Below the pieces are notes generated by a model. It was not told the origin of the DNA and made no database searches. It saw only the letters and a list, made by a program, of their open reading frames with translations. Below, in pieces: positions 13,033-25,428 of a stretch of 60,000 nt of DNA. The first letter of the stretch is position 1; each line of letters opens with the position of its first letter. Where the stretch lies: contig NC_045144.1 of NCBI RefSeq assembly GCF_008831285.2, positions 23,763,716-23,823,715 of the forward strand, written 5' to 3'. Both the position numbers and the translations under genes were made by a program. This DNA comes from Nymphaea colorata (lineage: Eukaryota > Streptophyta > Magnoliopsida > Nymphaeales > Nymphaeaceae).

Positions 13033-15549
13033 ATAGATGACGACCATGATGGGACCCGTCATCATTTGGCTATTAGTATCATTGATGCATTTTCACAAAC
13101 TTGAACATTTCTCATATTGCCAATGATAAAATATGTTCCCTTCTTTGGCCTTGACCCCATCAGCATTTCATTACATTGCTTGGCGATTATGTTTGCTTTC
13201 TTGCATATAAGACTAATTGAGGATGATCAATCATATTCATCTAGATCTATGATCAATACAACCCTCCTCAATTTAAGACTTGGTTGAAAACAATGCTTGC
13301 TCTTCTACTTATTATGATCATCACGCTAGGAAACATTACATTAGAGACAACTGATTTCGCATTCTTTTCATATTTCAAAAAATTTCCTATACTTACCTAT
13401 CTCGGTCATCATGTTGTTGAGCTTGGTCTTAGGCACTAGCACATGAACCACACCTTGGACATAAAAGCTCATTTGTTAGTATTATGAGTAGTAATTTATG
13501 GTACATTGATGGGTGACCAAGGAGAAATGAGAAACTTGGCTTTTAGTTGCCTAGTGGAGGAGTCTATGCTCGAACTAAGCCTCTTGTCTAAGGTATATTG
13601 GCATACTTTATATGGAATAATTGATCAAACTAAACTCAGTTAGGGTTCTATGCTCTTTTTCCAAATATATGCATGATAAATGTACGAGCCTTTAGAAAGT
13701 GTTGAATGCTTATCATTGTATGATGAACGCATGTGTACACTCTTTGATCAATTTAATAATTTTACATTCCATCTTCCTCATTTAAATCAGTGACTTCTTT
13801 GATCATCTCTATGTATTTTCAACATGACCACGTCATAAACCCTTGCTTTAACCCTATTACCTAAGTGACATTGATTCCTCAAGTTCTATCATTTGGCAAG
13901 TCCAGGTTTTTAGAATTGCTTCAATATCTATATTTTATCATACAATGTCAATCTCTCATTTTTTTCGTCCAACCTCATATTCTTGAACATGATACCCATT
14001 TATTGGTTCAATTACCGAATTTGCTTAACTCAGGTCATGCATTCTTTTTATCCTCCTTCATATTTAACCAAATAATCTTTTAGTTTCAATACCCATGGTG
14101 CCCCTTTCCTCCTATTTTATTGCTTCCATGATTTTATTGGGTCATTAATTATTCCAAGCTGATTGCCAACCTTTGCTTCAATATATTCGATTTTCAATCT
14201 CCAAACATGTGATTTTAACTTATTCATTCACCCATATTAAGTCTATATGAATCAAACATCATGTATTTATTCTACTCTGCTTGAGATTTAATCAATTCAA
14301 AATTAAGATTCTTCGCAAGTAACAGATTGCTCATAATTTTCTTTGTTTTTCTATATTACATTTAAAGTACTATCAACTTGATATCTTGCTATGAGAAATA
14401 CTATCTACTGATCATATTCTTATAAAAAATTTCTTTCCTACAAGCTTTGGCCCAATGGCTTGTCATTAAAGACAAATCGAGAACTCTTTTATACCTAAGT
14501 TCATACACATGATATTACATTTCCACCTCATTTTTTTGTTAACGAAAAATATATCAATTTTCTTTATATAATTTTGTCTGCATCTTCTTTTTATTAGGGC
14601 ATTTTCCATTATTTTCTTTGCCTTAGTCCCAACCCAAGACATTAACCTTCTATCTTTCACCCAGTACATGACACATTCTGTTTTGACTCAGTTCCTATCT
14701 TTTAATAGTCATGGCAATTGCTAACATTGGGACGTTTTTTTTTAACTATGAATATTTTGAGGCATTTTCTAAATTGCTTTTGCGAAATATATATATTTTT
14801 CTTTCACAAAATCATTCTTGTCCATCAAGAAAAGGATCATATCTTAATCAAATCAACTCAGCTCAGCTGGTAAGCTAAAGATTTGATCAAGCACAGCTCA
14901 GCCGCTAGGTTTGGGGCATTCTAAAGTAGCTCAACCATGTCACTAGACAAGAGAATCTTATGGAGCAAGCACAACTTGGTCATTTGGCCAAGAGCTTTTC
15001 AAAGCAAGCTCAACCCAAGCGCTAGTTTGGGGAAGTTTACTAAGCAAATTCAAAATCCAGCCTTCGGTGAAAACAAAATTTACCATAAGGCACTCGAGGT
15101 GATAGGAAGTCTTCTTGTCACAACCAATGTAAAAGCAATAGGACTGATTCTCAGCTTCAACAAAGGTATTTGAGGTGGCGAGGGTTCTTTCCTGGCATTG
15201 CTATTTGTTATCGAGCAGCCCACTCAGGCAAAAGGTAAAACCTGAAATTATAGACAAAAGAACAACCCCCACAGTTAAGGGTTAAACTTGCAATGCAAGC
15301 CAAGAGCAACCCACGCAGGTAAAGGGTTAAACCTGCAATACAAGCGAAGGCAACCCCTTCAGGAGAGTTAGACTTGAATTCAATTTCAGCAAACCCACAC
15401 AGGTAAGGGGTTAAACATGCAACATAAGCTCAAATAAGCTATTCAGATAGGGGGTTAATCCTGAAACATCATTTCAAATATGTTTTGTTTGAAAAGTCCG
15501 GGGTGCTTAAAGCATGGCTAGTGGCAGTTTAGTAACGAAGAGGGACATT
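13033..15549 (+). other. Interior of the LARD-like element, non-coding
   Basis: 2.5 kb with a primer-site-like start, no protein motif, and a tandem-repeat zone at its right end. Confidence 0.55.
15195..15470. repeat. Degenerate tandem repeats before the 3' LTR
   Basis: Five or six imperfect units of about 45-60 bp with the core CCCAC.CAGGTAA.GGGTTAAACCTGCAA. Ogre/Tat elements are known for short tandem repeats in the untranslated region upstream of the 3' LTR, which fits the assignment. Confidence 0.65.
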
Positions 15550-18428
15550 TGTTATAACCCTAAATTTTTTCAAAAGGACTATATTTTATTTTCACACAAA
15601 CAAAATTTTCAGTTATTTAAATTTAATTTTTTAGACCCTCAGCCCAATCCTAGACCCAAAATATAATCGTGACTATTTGATCCAAAATGAATCTCTAAAT
15701 CTGTGTTCGAACCCAAACACAAAATTCAAATTCAAAACCCAACTTTAGACGTGAGATTCAAATTCAAAATCCATCTCTTGTATCCAAATTAGGTGCAAAA
15801 CCCAAATCTAGAACCAACTCAAGCATTTCAAACTCAAAATCTAAAGCTGAAATCAAAACTACAAAATTTGATGCTATGAGCACCACGAGTGCATGTACAG
15901 ACCTTCCCTTTACTTTAGGTTCCTTCGCGGGCCAAGATGTGTTTTTGAGCTTAAACCATTCATTAAAACGTGTAGGTGACTAATCTAACCCAATCCAGAT
16001 CTAAAATGAGCCTAGAATCACTCAAAACAGAGTTCGTCCCATTTCTAACAAAAAATAATTTAATCTCTTCTAAATACATGATTTTAAAAATAATCGGACC
16101 CTTTGGAGGCCAGTGAGGTGAAATCCACCCCTTATTGGTCCAAACATGACAATAAGAGGGGTATTTCACCCCCTTTTTATTTATTTATATTTTATATTTT
16201 GTTTTTATTTTGGCTCAGTGTCACATGTTATCACACGATGCACTGGCGCACCATCGTACGTTATCGCGTGGCGTGCTCATGCGGCATCATGCATCACACA
16301 ACACTCAAAACTCTTTGCCGCGTGCAGTAGACATGCGCCTAGCACAACTGCATGTGCAACAAGCGGAGGCACTTGGGGGGCGATTTGGTCTTGTTGGGTG
16401 GGCATTAGCCCTACTCACAATCCAAAGGGGTATTTGCTGGGCTAAGGGTCAATTCCGCTTGGTCAAAGCCTATAAAAAAAATTGAAAATCATTGAAAAGT
16501 ACTTGGAATTTGCATGAAAATGTTACTAAATTAAAAAAAATTTAAATTTTGATTTTTGGCTCCAAAACTCTCTGTAAATGGTCCTACAATCTTCTCTTTT
16601 GGGCATGAGTTAATCCTTGGAGAACCTCTAGTGCTTCTCACTTGAAAATCTAGATTTTTTCTTAGCTCTCTCTTTCCATTTCTCTCTTCTTCTTCTTCTT
16701 CTTCTTCTTCTTCTCCAACCTTGGGAGCAAACTTTTCCAAATTCAAATTCTTCAAGGGAGCACAAGGAGATCTTTTGGGGGGATATCTTCATCATTTTAG
16801 AGCTTCGTCCGAGATGCCCCTAAGATCATTCAAAGGAGGAAGCTCATTTCCAATATCATCTATATTCGAGGTATGTATTCCTCTTCTTGTTTTCACTTAT
16901 TTTCATTTCCTCTTGCCACCTCCACATGGCCATGCAGGAAAGCCCTAATACGGAGTCGAGAAGACTCTTGAGTGCACCGGTAGTATGAGCAAGGTGAAAT
17001 AAATTTCATTTCCTGATTTATTTTAAAAAATATACTTGTTATATTACTTATTCATCATTCATATTTGAGATGATGTTCATGCGTGATAGATCAATTTACC
17101 TTAATTAATAAGCAAATGCACGACAAGAATAAGTGTTTGGGTTGTGATTTCTTCATTCTTATATTGATTTTTGAGGCTGGAATTTGTCTCACCCGGGAAA
17201 GCCCTTCACAGAATATGTACATGTTAAAATACATGTACATATCATTCTCACATTTAGTCTCTTAATCACCCAATTAGAAACCCCAATGAGTGCTTTATTA
17301 TATTACTTGATTTTCTTCTATACCCAATGGTGGGAAAAGTATATTCTCTCGTAATAAATGAAATAAACACGGTTTTATGCTCATGTATAAAAATATTTGA
17401 AACTATGTTTTCCAAAAATTTTTGAAAGCAAAATCCTCCCTAATGAGGCATTGGAGACTTAGCCTAGGGTCTTGCATGAGCCCAAGTTTATTTTTGGTCT
17501 ATGTAAAAAAATTAAAGTCGGATATTTTCAAGTTATTTTGTAATTTCAGCTCTCATGAAGATATATGCGTATATGCATGTTAATACGCATATGTGTACAT
17601 GTCGATCACTCTTTCTCCTTCTTTCTTTATAGTATAATATATTCTTTTACAAATTCTCATATATGTACATATGAATATATATACATGTATTCCACTCTCT
17701 CTCTCTCTCTCACTCTCTCACTCTCTCTTTTCTAAAATCTTCTTCTCCCTCTTCATTCGATTTAATACTTCCTTTTTACAAGCTTTCTTAAACGTGTACA
17801 TATGGATATATGTATATATATATATGTGTGTGTGTGTATGTAAGTATGTATATGTATACATGACTCTCTCTCTTTCAAATCCTTTGGTTTGTGATTTTCA
17901 AAATCTCCTTCTCTCTCTTTTTCTCCCTATTCCTCTTGGATTAAAGTATTCTCTTTTTTCCATTCTTTTGAATATTTTTCTTCTAAGATCTTTTCATTTA
18001 CTGACTTCACCAAGAATAAAACTCAAGTAATGACCCAATATTAGAATTATTCTTGATGGTCTACAAACCCATTCCAATTTTAAATTTTTTTCTCTCTTCG
18101 CCAGAAATATTTATGATAATTATAAAATGAGAAACTTAGAAGAATGTTATGGTATGAATGAATGATTTATTTCTATCATGTAGGGTCAATGCATTCATAC
18201 ATTCACATTTACTTCTCAAACACCATACAACATTTAGAACGAAAAGATGTTTAAGCTAAAATGAAATACATAAAAAATAAACATAGCTTTTGGATTGGTT
18301 ACCCCGGTAAAGGTACCGGGAACCGTCAATCCTTGTACCGATGGGCGAGTCCATTTCTTTCACATTTCAAAATAAAACCTCATTTTTCTGATGCATTCCA
18401 AAATTCAAAATAGATTTTTGGGGATGCA
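15550..18428 (+). repeat. 3' LTR of the LARD-like element
   Basis: Direct copy of 9929-13032. It lacks a segment of about 260 bp present in the left LTR (about 12546-12805). It has its own CT-rich tract at 17696-17724 and TATA-like CTGTAAATGG near 16573. Confidence 0.72.
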
Positions 18429-18954
18429 AACATTAGTCATGACTTCCTTTAGGCTTCATAGAAACAAGGCATTGCACATGATTCTTGCAATGTTTAGAAA
18501 GAGGAGAAACAACTGTACCATCGACACCCTTGTGAAAAACAGAGGTCGGATATCTTACTGAAATTGTAGAGGAATATACAAATGTGTAAAGGTCCAGCTA
18601 GGGGTTAAAGATTGCTAACCTTGTGTAATTAGCTGTCTGTTTTGAAATTCTCAATCCCCATGAAAGTTTGATAACATACTTTCTCTACTACACAATCAAT
18701 CTTTCTACTTATCTCCATGGTATCCCCATAATAATTGGGTTGACAATCATGGAAATACAGACAATCAAGTTGAATTTTTATCCATTACTGAATCTTACTG
18801 AATCTCAAATTGAAGCACCTCAATCATATACCTAATGAAACCATCAGGCTGCTTCTATTAATGGATGGTTCTAGAAACAAAGTTCTAATCGTAGCAATTC
18901 TTCACCGTCCATCAAATGAATGGCAGTTAAAGAACCATTGATAGTATATAATTT

Positions 18955-18955
<1 letters not shown>

Positions 18956-18991
<36 letters not shown>
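18956..18991. repeat. (CT)18 microsatellite
   Basis: Uninterrupted CT dinucleotides. Confidence 0.95.
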
Positions 18992-18994
<3 letters not shown>

Positions 18995-21089
18995 GCATAC
19001 ACAAACATAGAAAAATAGTGGTCATTTCAATTTTTTATTGTAGTTCTACAAATACCACAAATTGTAGATAATTTGACATTCTAGTAACAATTTTACATAA
19101 ATAGTACTTGTGAATGAAGTAAGCAATTGGAGAATACTGGTCAAATATGTTACCTATTGCAGCTAAAATCAAGGGCATGGCTGGATCTCATTCAGATACA
19201 CCTAAGGTGACTTGTCAATTGAGACCGTAAAACAAGACTATTGAAACCAAGATGTTATGAGTACTAAAATATAGCATAGAAAAGGTATTTAATATTTTGA
19301 TTGTGCACATAAAGTCCAAAAAAGGAACCAAAGTAAGATTCAAAATCACCAAACAACAAAAGCAGTGTGCAAAACAAGACATTGGAGACAACAAGTAATA
19401 AATATTAGCATACCCCTAACAATATCTAGAGTGCATTAACTTCAACTGCTTCATGTACCATATCTAACAACAATGAAAATAGGAATTATTTAAGAGAATG
19501 AGTCAATTCATCATTTGATATGCCTACTCCACAATGAAAGTGCATCATTAAGAGAGAAAGAAGTGGCAGCTTTTAAAATGCTAGCACATTCAAGGATATG
19601 CAAAGTGAAAAATGAGACAAGCTGCTCATACTTTGCCCTCTCCAAGATCAAATCATCATTTGAAATGCCTACTCACAGTCTAGACTGCAGTTAGCACTTT
19701 TTACAAACTATATTTGCACCTTGACTACAAAATACAGTAGACTATTCAAATCAATCTAACTTTAAGAATACCTTCCAAAAGCATGCAGTATATTTAGTTA
19801 ATAAGTTATATACATACACACACACACACATGTTATTCTGGCCTATGTTAACTATCACTTGACCTTGCACTTAATTTTGCTTGATTTTCCATTTGCAAGT
19901 TTAAGGATGAAAACCAACTGCAAGGAGGTGGGGAAATCTACAAGATGCTTGATGCACTAATGAATACACAAAACCCTTAGGCAATGCACCAGCAACATTA
20001 GCCCTGTATGATCACAAGAGACCTCATACTGATCAGTTTAGAATGTACGAAGAATCACATTCTCTATTCATATTCTTTAGGTTCTCAGCTAAATCAGGTT
20101 GCTCTCACCTAATCAACCTTGTGTGTTGATCATAAACAGATAATTATGAACAAAGCCTATGGCAAATAGGAGTAGAACACAATCAAGTTCCTGTTGCATC
20201 AGTATTCAAAATGTCATGCTAAAAAGAGAACTAAATTACATAAATGAAGATCATGGGATCCTATTTTCACTTAATGAAGTTCTTTTATGCACGTTATCAC
20301 GAATTTAATCACAAAGCATACACATTGGACCACCATTCAATAACAACATCTGTTGTAAGGTCCTTGGGAGCAAAATCCTGTCACACACATGAATGTTGAA
20401 CGTACATGGAAAAGAAAGAAAGAGAAGCCTATGCCACCACATAATTTGGTCATATTTGGTAGAGCTACCATTGCTTTATTAAAATGGGAAAATTCCTTGC
20501 ACTAAGAAAAGGAACAAGGAAAAGATGAAGTACAAAGAACCTAAGAGTGGAAGGAACAAATTACGTAGACAACTAGTTGCTCAATTTATGTTCCGCGCAG
20601 ATCAGAAGCCAATAACTATTCTTCAGCTTTCTCATTAACTACTTTTTAAATTCTCTTAGTTAAAGAACAAGGCTAAACATCAAATTAGACATACCAAAGC
20701 ATATCCCTCCACTCTCTAAAACTCTGAAAAGATGTATGAATAGAACTTTTACTTTTTCTTACAGTATCTCTATTTTCTTCCAAAGGAATTTAGGAAAGAG
20801 AGAAGAAAAGAGAATCCAACAAAAAAATGATGCTCTTCTTTGCTTCTCCTAAATGACGCATGGATCTGCCAGTAGAACAAGATCCCTACGGACCAAAAAG
20901 GCTGATTGGATGTAAAATAAGTCACCTTCTTTCAGACCCTTGGTAAAGAAGCATAGTAACATACTAATGCCCTATGTTTGCATATGTTCCTGAATGTGCA
21001 TATATTTTTAAGAACAATTTCTCACCAAAGGCAAACTGACCTGACACATAGGATATTCCTTTCGTTGAAATCTTAGAACATAGTATTTG

Positions 21090-21090
<1 letters not shown>

Positions 21091-21118
<28 letters not shown>
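21091..21118. repeat. (CA)n microsatellite
   Basis: Uninterrupted CA dinucleotides followed by a short TA run. Confidence 0.93.
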
Positions 21119-21123
<5 letters not shown>

Positions 21124-22199
21124 GCATATATATTCAACTTATATTTCTTTTTAAGAAAAACACAAACAGAAATTTTAAAACATAAACAAACAATATTTCC
21201 ACATTGTAGGAGTCAAATGAGAAAGAAATTGAGGTTTAGGAAACAAAAAGATTACTTTACCAAAATCTGGAAAATCACAAAAAGTACAAAAGGATAAGGT
21301 CTGGCAATGACTCTCAGGTGCATAACCTCTAGTTCCCATTCATAGAAACTAAGATTCAAAAGAAAAGTGTTTCCCTTTTTTGTTTGCCCATAGAATCAGA
21401 TTTTCATCATAGAGGCCTCTCCTGTCCTCCTTCAAAAGAAAAAGTTTCCCTGTAGATCATGAATGCTGCAAATTTATTCTAATACCATAAATAAATCTTG
21501 TGACCAGCCAAGTAGAAAGGAACTCAACATAAAAAATAATCAGTTTAAACATTACTAAGCAAGCAAAAAGAGCACTATCTGTCATGTGGTTGAATAGTGT
21601 AAACTGAGTTGAGAGAGAAGATATTTATCTAATTTAGTTGACATTTTGCTTGAGCAGTGTCAAGAGAGACTGAAATTCCTTAACCTACACCTTCTGCAGG
21701 TGGCCATATGGAGAACATACTCTACTTAGGGCAGGCAATATGATGATTCATGCAGACAAGGCACAGGCAATGACTTCACCAATCAATTAGTGGTTAGCAA
21801 GAGATCCATAGAGAGATTGATAGAAATCAACAGAAAGGGTTAAAGGGAAAGAAAGTGAAATTGAGAAAGGGAGAGACAGCAGGAGAACAAGAGGGAAGTG
21901 TAGAGAGGGAACCAGAGGTGGAGGTCATAGAGCCAATGATGAGGGACACTTGATGGTTGTCGGAGCCAGAGATGTCGGTCAACGATGGTCGTCGTGGCCT
22001 CGTATCTATGCAGAAAGAAAGAAGGGAGAGAATTAGATAGAGGGTTTGATGGTTGTTGTTTGGATGAAGAAATTCGATTTGGTTTGCTTTTATAAGTTCT
22101 AAGGGGAGCGAATCATATAAGAAAACTGGAAATGTAGGAACGATTCCCTAACTTGGTGCTGGGAACCGGTTACTAAATCAAGTTATTGTTGTAGTGTGG

Positions 22200-22490
22200 C
22201 TTTGGTTTGAGATTTCTTCCTAATGAAGTTTTCCACCACCTATGGTTCATATGGAAGGAAAGTGGTTTCTTAATCACATACTCCAATAGGGCTTCACGGC
22301 CATATGCCCATCAATTGAATGATGATTTGCTAGTGCCAAGCACTCATAATCTAGTTCATTGTTCATAATAAATAAATAAAAGCTTCTCCTACCCTGAGGA
22401 AAGATAATGTGGCTTAGGGCTTAAAGCAGCCTTCAGCTTAACATGGAGCAAAACATAGCTACAAATCTAGGCCCTTGACACTAGTGGTAT
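22200..22490 (+). repeat. LTR-like repeat R1, copy b, right part
   Basis: Resumes the homology to 3868-4171 on the far side of the CACTA element (TTCCTAATGAAG versus CTCCTAAGAAG; CCTTCAGC; AATCTAGGCC). It is followed by TGGTATC at 22485, again a partial initiator-tRNA primer site. Confidence 0.55.
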
Positions 22491-22765
22491 CTTTATTTAT
22501 TGAAACTATATAATATCATACCCTAATTTCGAAAACCTCAATCACCATAAGAGACACAACAAATAAAAAATAATGACCAAAAGTTTGCTTGTGTAGCAGC
22601 AAGACTAGTGCAGTGCATTTTTTTTGGAAAACAACCTAATTTCATCGACAAGCGCAGCTAGAAAAATTGTAAGTTCTATCAATTTCATGTGAATAATTGG
22701 AATAAAATTCTTCTACATGTTGTATTGGTTTTTTATTGTTTGAAACCAATCAAGGCACCGATCTT

Positions 22766-23310
22766 GTGGGACCTATTCCATTTGGCATAGGCAATTTGGA
22801 GAATCTAGCACAAAATGTTTCACAATATTAATCTATTATTTTCTCTACAATCTAATTCTATTACAAAATCTAAACCTATGAGTTTTATGATATGTGAATT
22901 ACAAGACAATTACTGACATAACCAAAGGAAATTCAACATTCCCTAATGTTAAAAGAATGAAGATTTTGAGACCATTGCAAGTTGAATGTCCACTTTTTTT
23001 ATGATGTTATGTTCATCTGTAGTGTAGAACATGATATAGCTTATGTTCATTAAGATTTTGAGGAATTGTGTGCCATATGGAACAATTCCTCATTGTATTG
23101 GCAATTTGACGAACTTGGAAATGCTACAAGTTAATATAAGTTTGATCTATAAAGAAAGTATATCGAACTCAAAACACTTTCTGGATAGTACATAGAAACC
23201 ATAGCCATATTCATGACGCAATTGCTTGGTAGTTTGTCGTTCTTTATAGAGATGTTAACTTTGATAACTTGACTGGTGGACTTTCAAATAGTTTAATCGG
23301 GTTAAAGTGT
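22766..23310 (+). pseudogene. Leucine-rich-repeat gene relic
   Basis: Three separated pieces read as plant LRRs: LVGPIPFGIGNLENLAQN at about 22763-22816, YGTIPHCIGNLTNLEMLQVN at about 23074-23133, and NFDNLTGGLSNSLIGLK at about 23260-23310. They fit the plant extracellular LRR consensus (G.IP..IGNL..L..L.L) of receptor-like kinases or proteins. They lie in different frames with stops between them, and no transmembrane or kinase part follows. A decayed fragment, not a working gene. Confidence 0.6.
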
Positions 23311-23967
23311 AACTATTCTAGATAGTGGTATCCCAGAGGTGTTCAATTTTTAACTGGTGATGCTTATGTTATCTTGATCATAAGAAGACCATTTCCCCTT
23401 TTTAAGTGTTTAGCGAGCAACCTATGTGACTTACTTGATTCTTTGTGACCATACGAGGACAAGTGCTTGTTTCTCTGTGATAGAATATTGAATTAAGTTA
23501 TGCAGTTTCTTGTTTATAATCTAGTATACTGGGAGATCCTATTTAATTCATGATTCAGTATTTCATCCTGAACTTACATAGAGTTTGCTTATAAATTGAC
23601 TCATTCTCATGTATAAAGCACTTTATTACAATATTTGCATGTAGAATCACCACTTCTTATTTGTTTAATGGTGTGCTATCATTTGGCTAGTTACATAAAT
23701 GATTTGAAGGTGGAAATAAATTTGTATGTGGTCTTAATACCCATCCTTTCCTCCACAATTTTTTCCATAAAGTTGGATGAATCAGAAAGTAGTCAATCAA
23801 AGATTTTTTATAGGTGCAGTTAGATAAACATAGGCTCCATTCTAGAATCTTAACGTCTTTTCTATTTTGTGACAATGTGAGAGAGAATCAAACATAGAAT
23901 GGGTCAAGTCGAGAAAGAGGGAGCAACAAAGAATAGGCAGGTCTCTACCATTAGCTCCCAAACCAGG

Positions 23968-23968
<1 letters not shown>
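23311..23968. other. Non-coding interval
   Basis: Only short frames without motifs. Confidence 0.4.
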
Positions 23969-24005
<37 letters not shown>

Positions 24006-24018
24006 AGGGAGGGAGAGG

Positions 24019-24049
<31 letters not shown>

Positions 24050-24096
24050 AGGGAGAGAGAGAGAGAGAGAGAAGGGGAGAGAGGGAGAGAGAGAGG
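23969..24096. repeat. GA-rich simple repeat (GA/GGGA)n
   Basis: About 128 bp of GAGAGA with GGGA interruptions. It creates spurious long Ser-Leu and Glu-Arg frames on both strands. Confidence 0.95.
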
Positions 24097-24576
24097 TCCA
24101 CACCAATTCAATGGAAGGAGTGCCAATAGTAAGGCATCTTGAGAGATGCAGTCCATTGTTGAAGGGTAGGTAGACAACAATGCAACCTAGTGAGTGGTGC
24201 AGGGCAAAAAAAAATGTAATAAGAAGAGGGAAGGGGAACAACAATGAGCAGGTGGGTCATTGGCGAACTGCCTCACATAACAGTCTAGCAGCCACTGCTT
24301 GCTGGACTATCAAATGGAGGGGCCTTTACTCTTTACGTTTTACCATTACTTTCCAGACAGAGAGAGAGGGACAGAGAGAAGAGAGATAGAGACTCCTTAG
24401 AAGTTCAATGAAAGGAGCACCATTGCTCGGGAGGGAAGCACTATCATCGTTGAAGGAGACATAGTCACTAGAGAGCATAGACTCAGAGCCACAAGTGACA
24501 CAGTGGCACAACTGAATGGACACAAAGTAAAAACTAAAATAGTAAAGCCCTTAGCCCCACATCTATGGTGTGTACC

Positions 24577-24775
24577 CTAGTTGGGACTAGTCAGGCCTGT
24601 TGACTTGCCCAGGCCTGGCCTGTTGTTTTGCTGGGCCAGACTTTGCCCTACTGGTCTTGGGTCAAATGGGTCAAACGGGCTTGCTGTGCTACACAAGCCC
24701 AGCCCAAGTCGGGCCAGGTACCCAAAGCCCAACTGGTACCCCATCCGATGTCTACTCTTAAATGAACGCTTGCAA
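24577..24775. repeat. GGGCC/GGCCTGG-rich dispersed repeat, hAT-like relic
   Basis: A locally GC-rich patch rich in CAGGCCTGGCC, GGGCCAG and GGGTCAAACGGG. Similar compositions are found in small plant hAT-type elements. It has no defined ends. Confidence 0.3.
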
Positions 24776-25428
24776 ATAACAACCACTTTTGAACAAATTG
24801 AAAGACATAAGAAGATGGATCTCAAGTAAATATGTTGTTGACTATGGGGATATAGGTGCAGCTTTTGTTGTTTTGCAAAATTGGAGACTCATTTTAATGG
24901 CAAAGATCATGTCTTATGTGCAATTGTCTCCCTATATAATCTTGCAAGTCATGTAAGACAATCCTCCATTGGCATAACATTATTGATCTTTTTTCATGGC
25001 ACAACAGATTAGTAGCAAAGATGTTGTCACTAGTTGATCTCTTAATTTGATTTTCTTGATTGAGACAACCTACTATTGTCTCATTAGGTTGTCATTATTG
25101 AGAGCATATGCTTGTAATTTGTCACGATTTGTAAAGAATATAAATCATTGCAAGCAGTTGATTCTTGAAATTCCTTACAACTCTATTCTTTTGTTTCACC
25201 ATTGACATCCTAGCAGGTAAATTCATTCCTTTCTTTTGTGCTCATCTATTTTTTTCTTTGATTGTAGGTATATCACAAAAATATGTTGACATAGAAAGGA
25301 GTCCCCTTTTTTGTTTTGATGTTTTGCCTTTCCCTACAATAATCACTTATTCCCTACAAATGAATGAACGTGTGTCTCTAAAGGCTAATTTAGGTGAGTC
25401 AATTCCATCATCTTGAACTTAGAAAATT

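Larger units (their letters stand above)
9929..18428 (+). mobile_element. Large non-coding LTR retrotransposon (LARD/Ogre-Tat-like)
   Basis: Two direct repeats of about 3 kb (9929-13032 and 15550-18428) bound a 2.5 kb interior. Both begin TGTTAT.ACCC and end near GGGAATGTCA or GGGGATGCA. After the left LTR comes TGACGACCATGATGGGACCC (13038-13057), close to the TGGCGACTC..GGGGACC primer sites of Ogre/Tat Ty3/gypsy elements. The purine-rich GAAGAGGGACA lies just before the right LTR. The interior has no gag, protease, RT or integrase, so movement would have depended on partner elements. Possible target duplication TCATT/ACATT is imperfect. LTRs differ by many substitutions and one indel of about 260 bp, so the insertion is old. 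Confidence 0.7.
7075..22196. mobile_element. CACTA (En/Spm)-type DNA transposon, non-autonomous, about 15.1 kb
   Basis: The left end is CACAATAACAAATAAC. The right end, read inward on the minus strand, is CACTACAACAATAAC. Both fit a CACTACAACAAATAAC consensus with two substitutions on the left and one deletion on the right. The flanks are TGG at 7072-7074 and TGG at 22197-22199, the 3 bp target duplication typical of CACTA elements. The same site without insertion exists at 3864-3867, with homology continuing on both sides. Subterminal sequence at the left has a 13 bp inverted repeat (CACTTTTAGGAAT .. ATTCCTAAAAGTG, 7092-7128) and an ACGGTC/GACCGT pair near 7153-7168, as expected for transposase-binding motifs. 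No TNP1/TNP2 transposase frame is visible. More than half of the length is a later LTR element (9929-18428). Confidence 0.75.
18429..22196. other. CACTA interior, right, non-coding
   Basis: No coding signature. It contains (CT)n at 18956-18991 and (CA)n at 21091-21118. Near the right end the minus strand has TTATAAAAG at about 22088-22096, followed by a CT-rich leader around 22000-22080. This would be a plausible promoter of the lost transposase, but no downstream frame survives. Confidence 0.4.

Noticed and set aside
23842-24244. Ser-Leu and Glu-Arg open frames
   Set aside because: They are translations of the GA/CT simple repeat on both strands.
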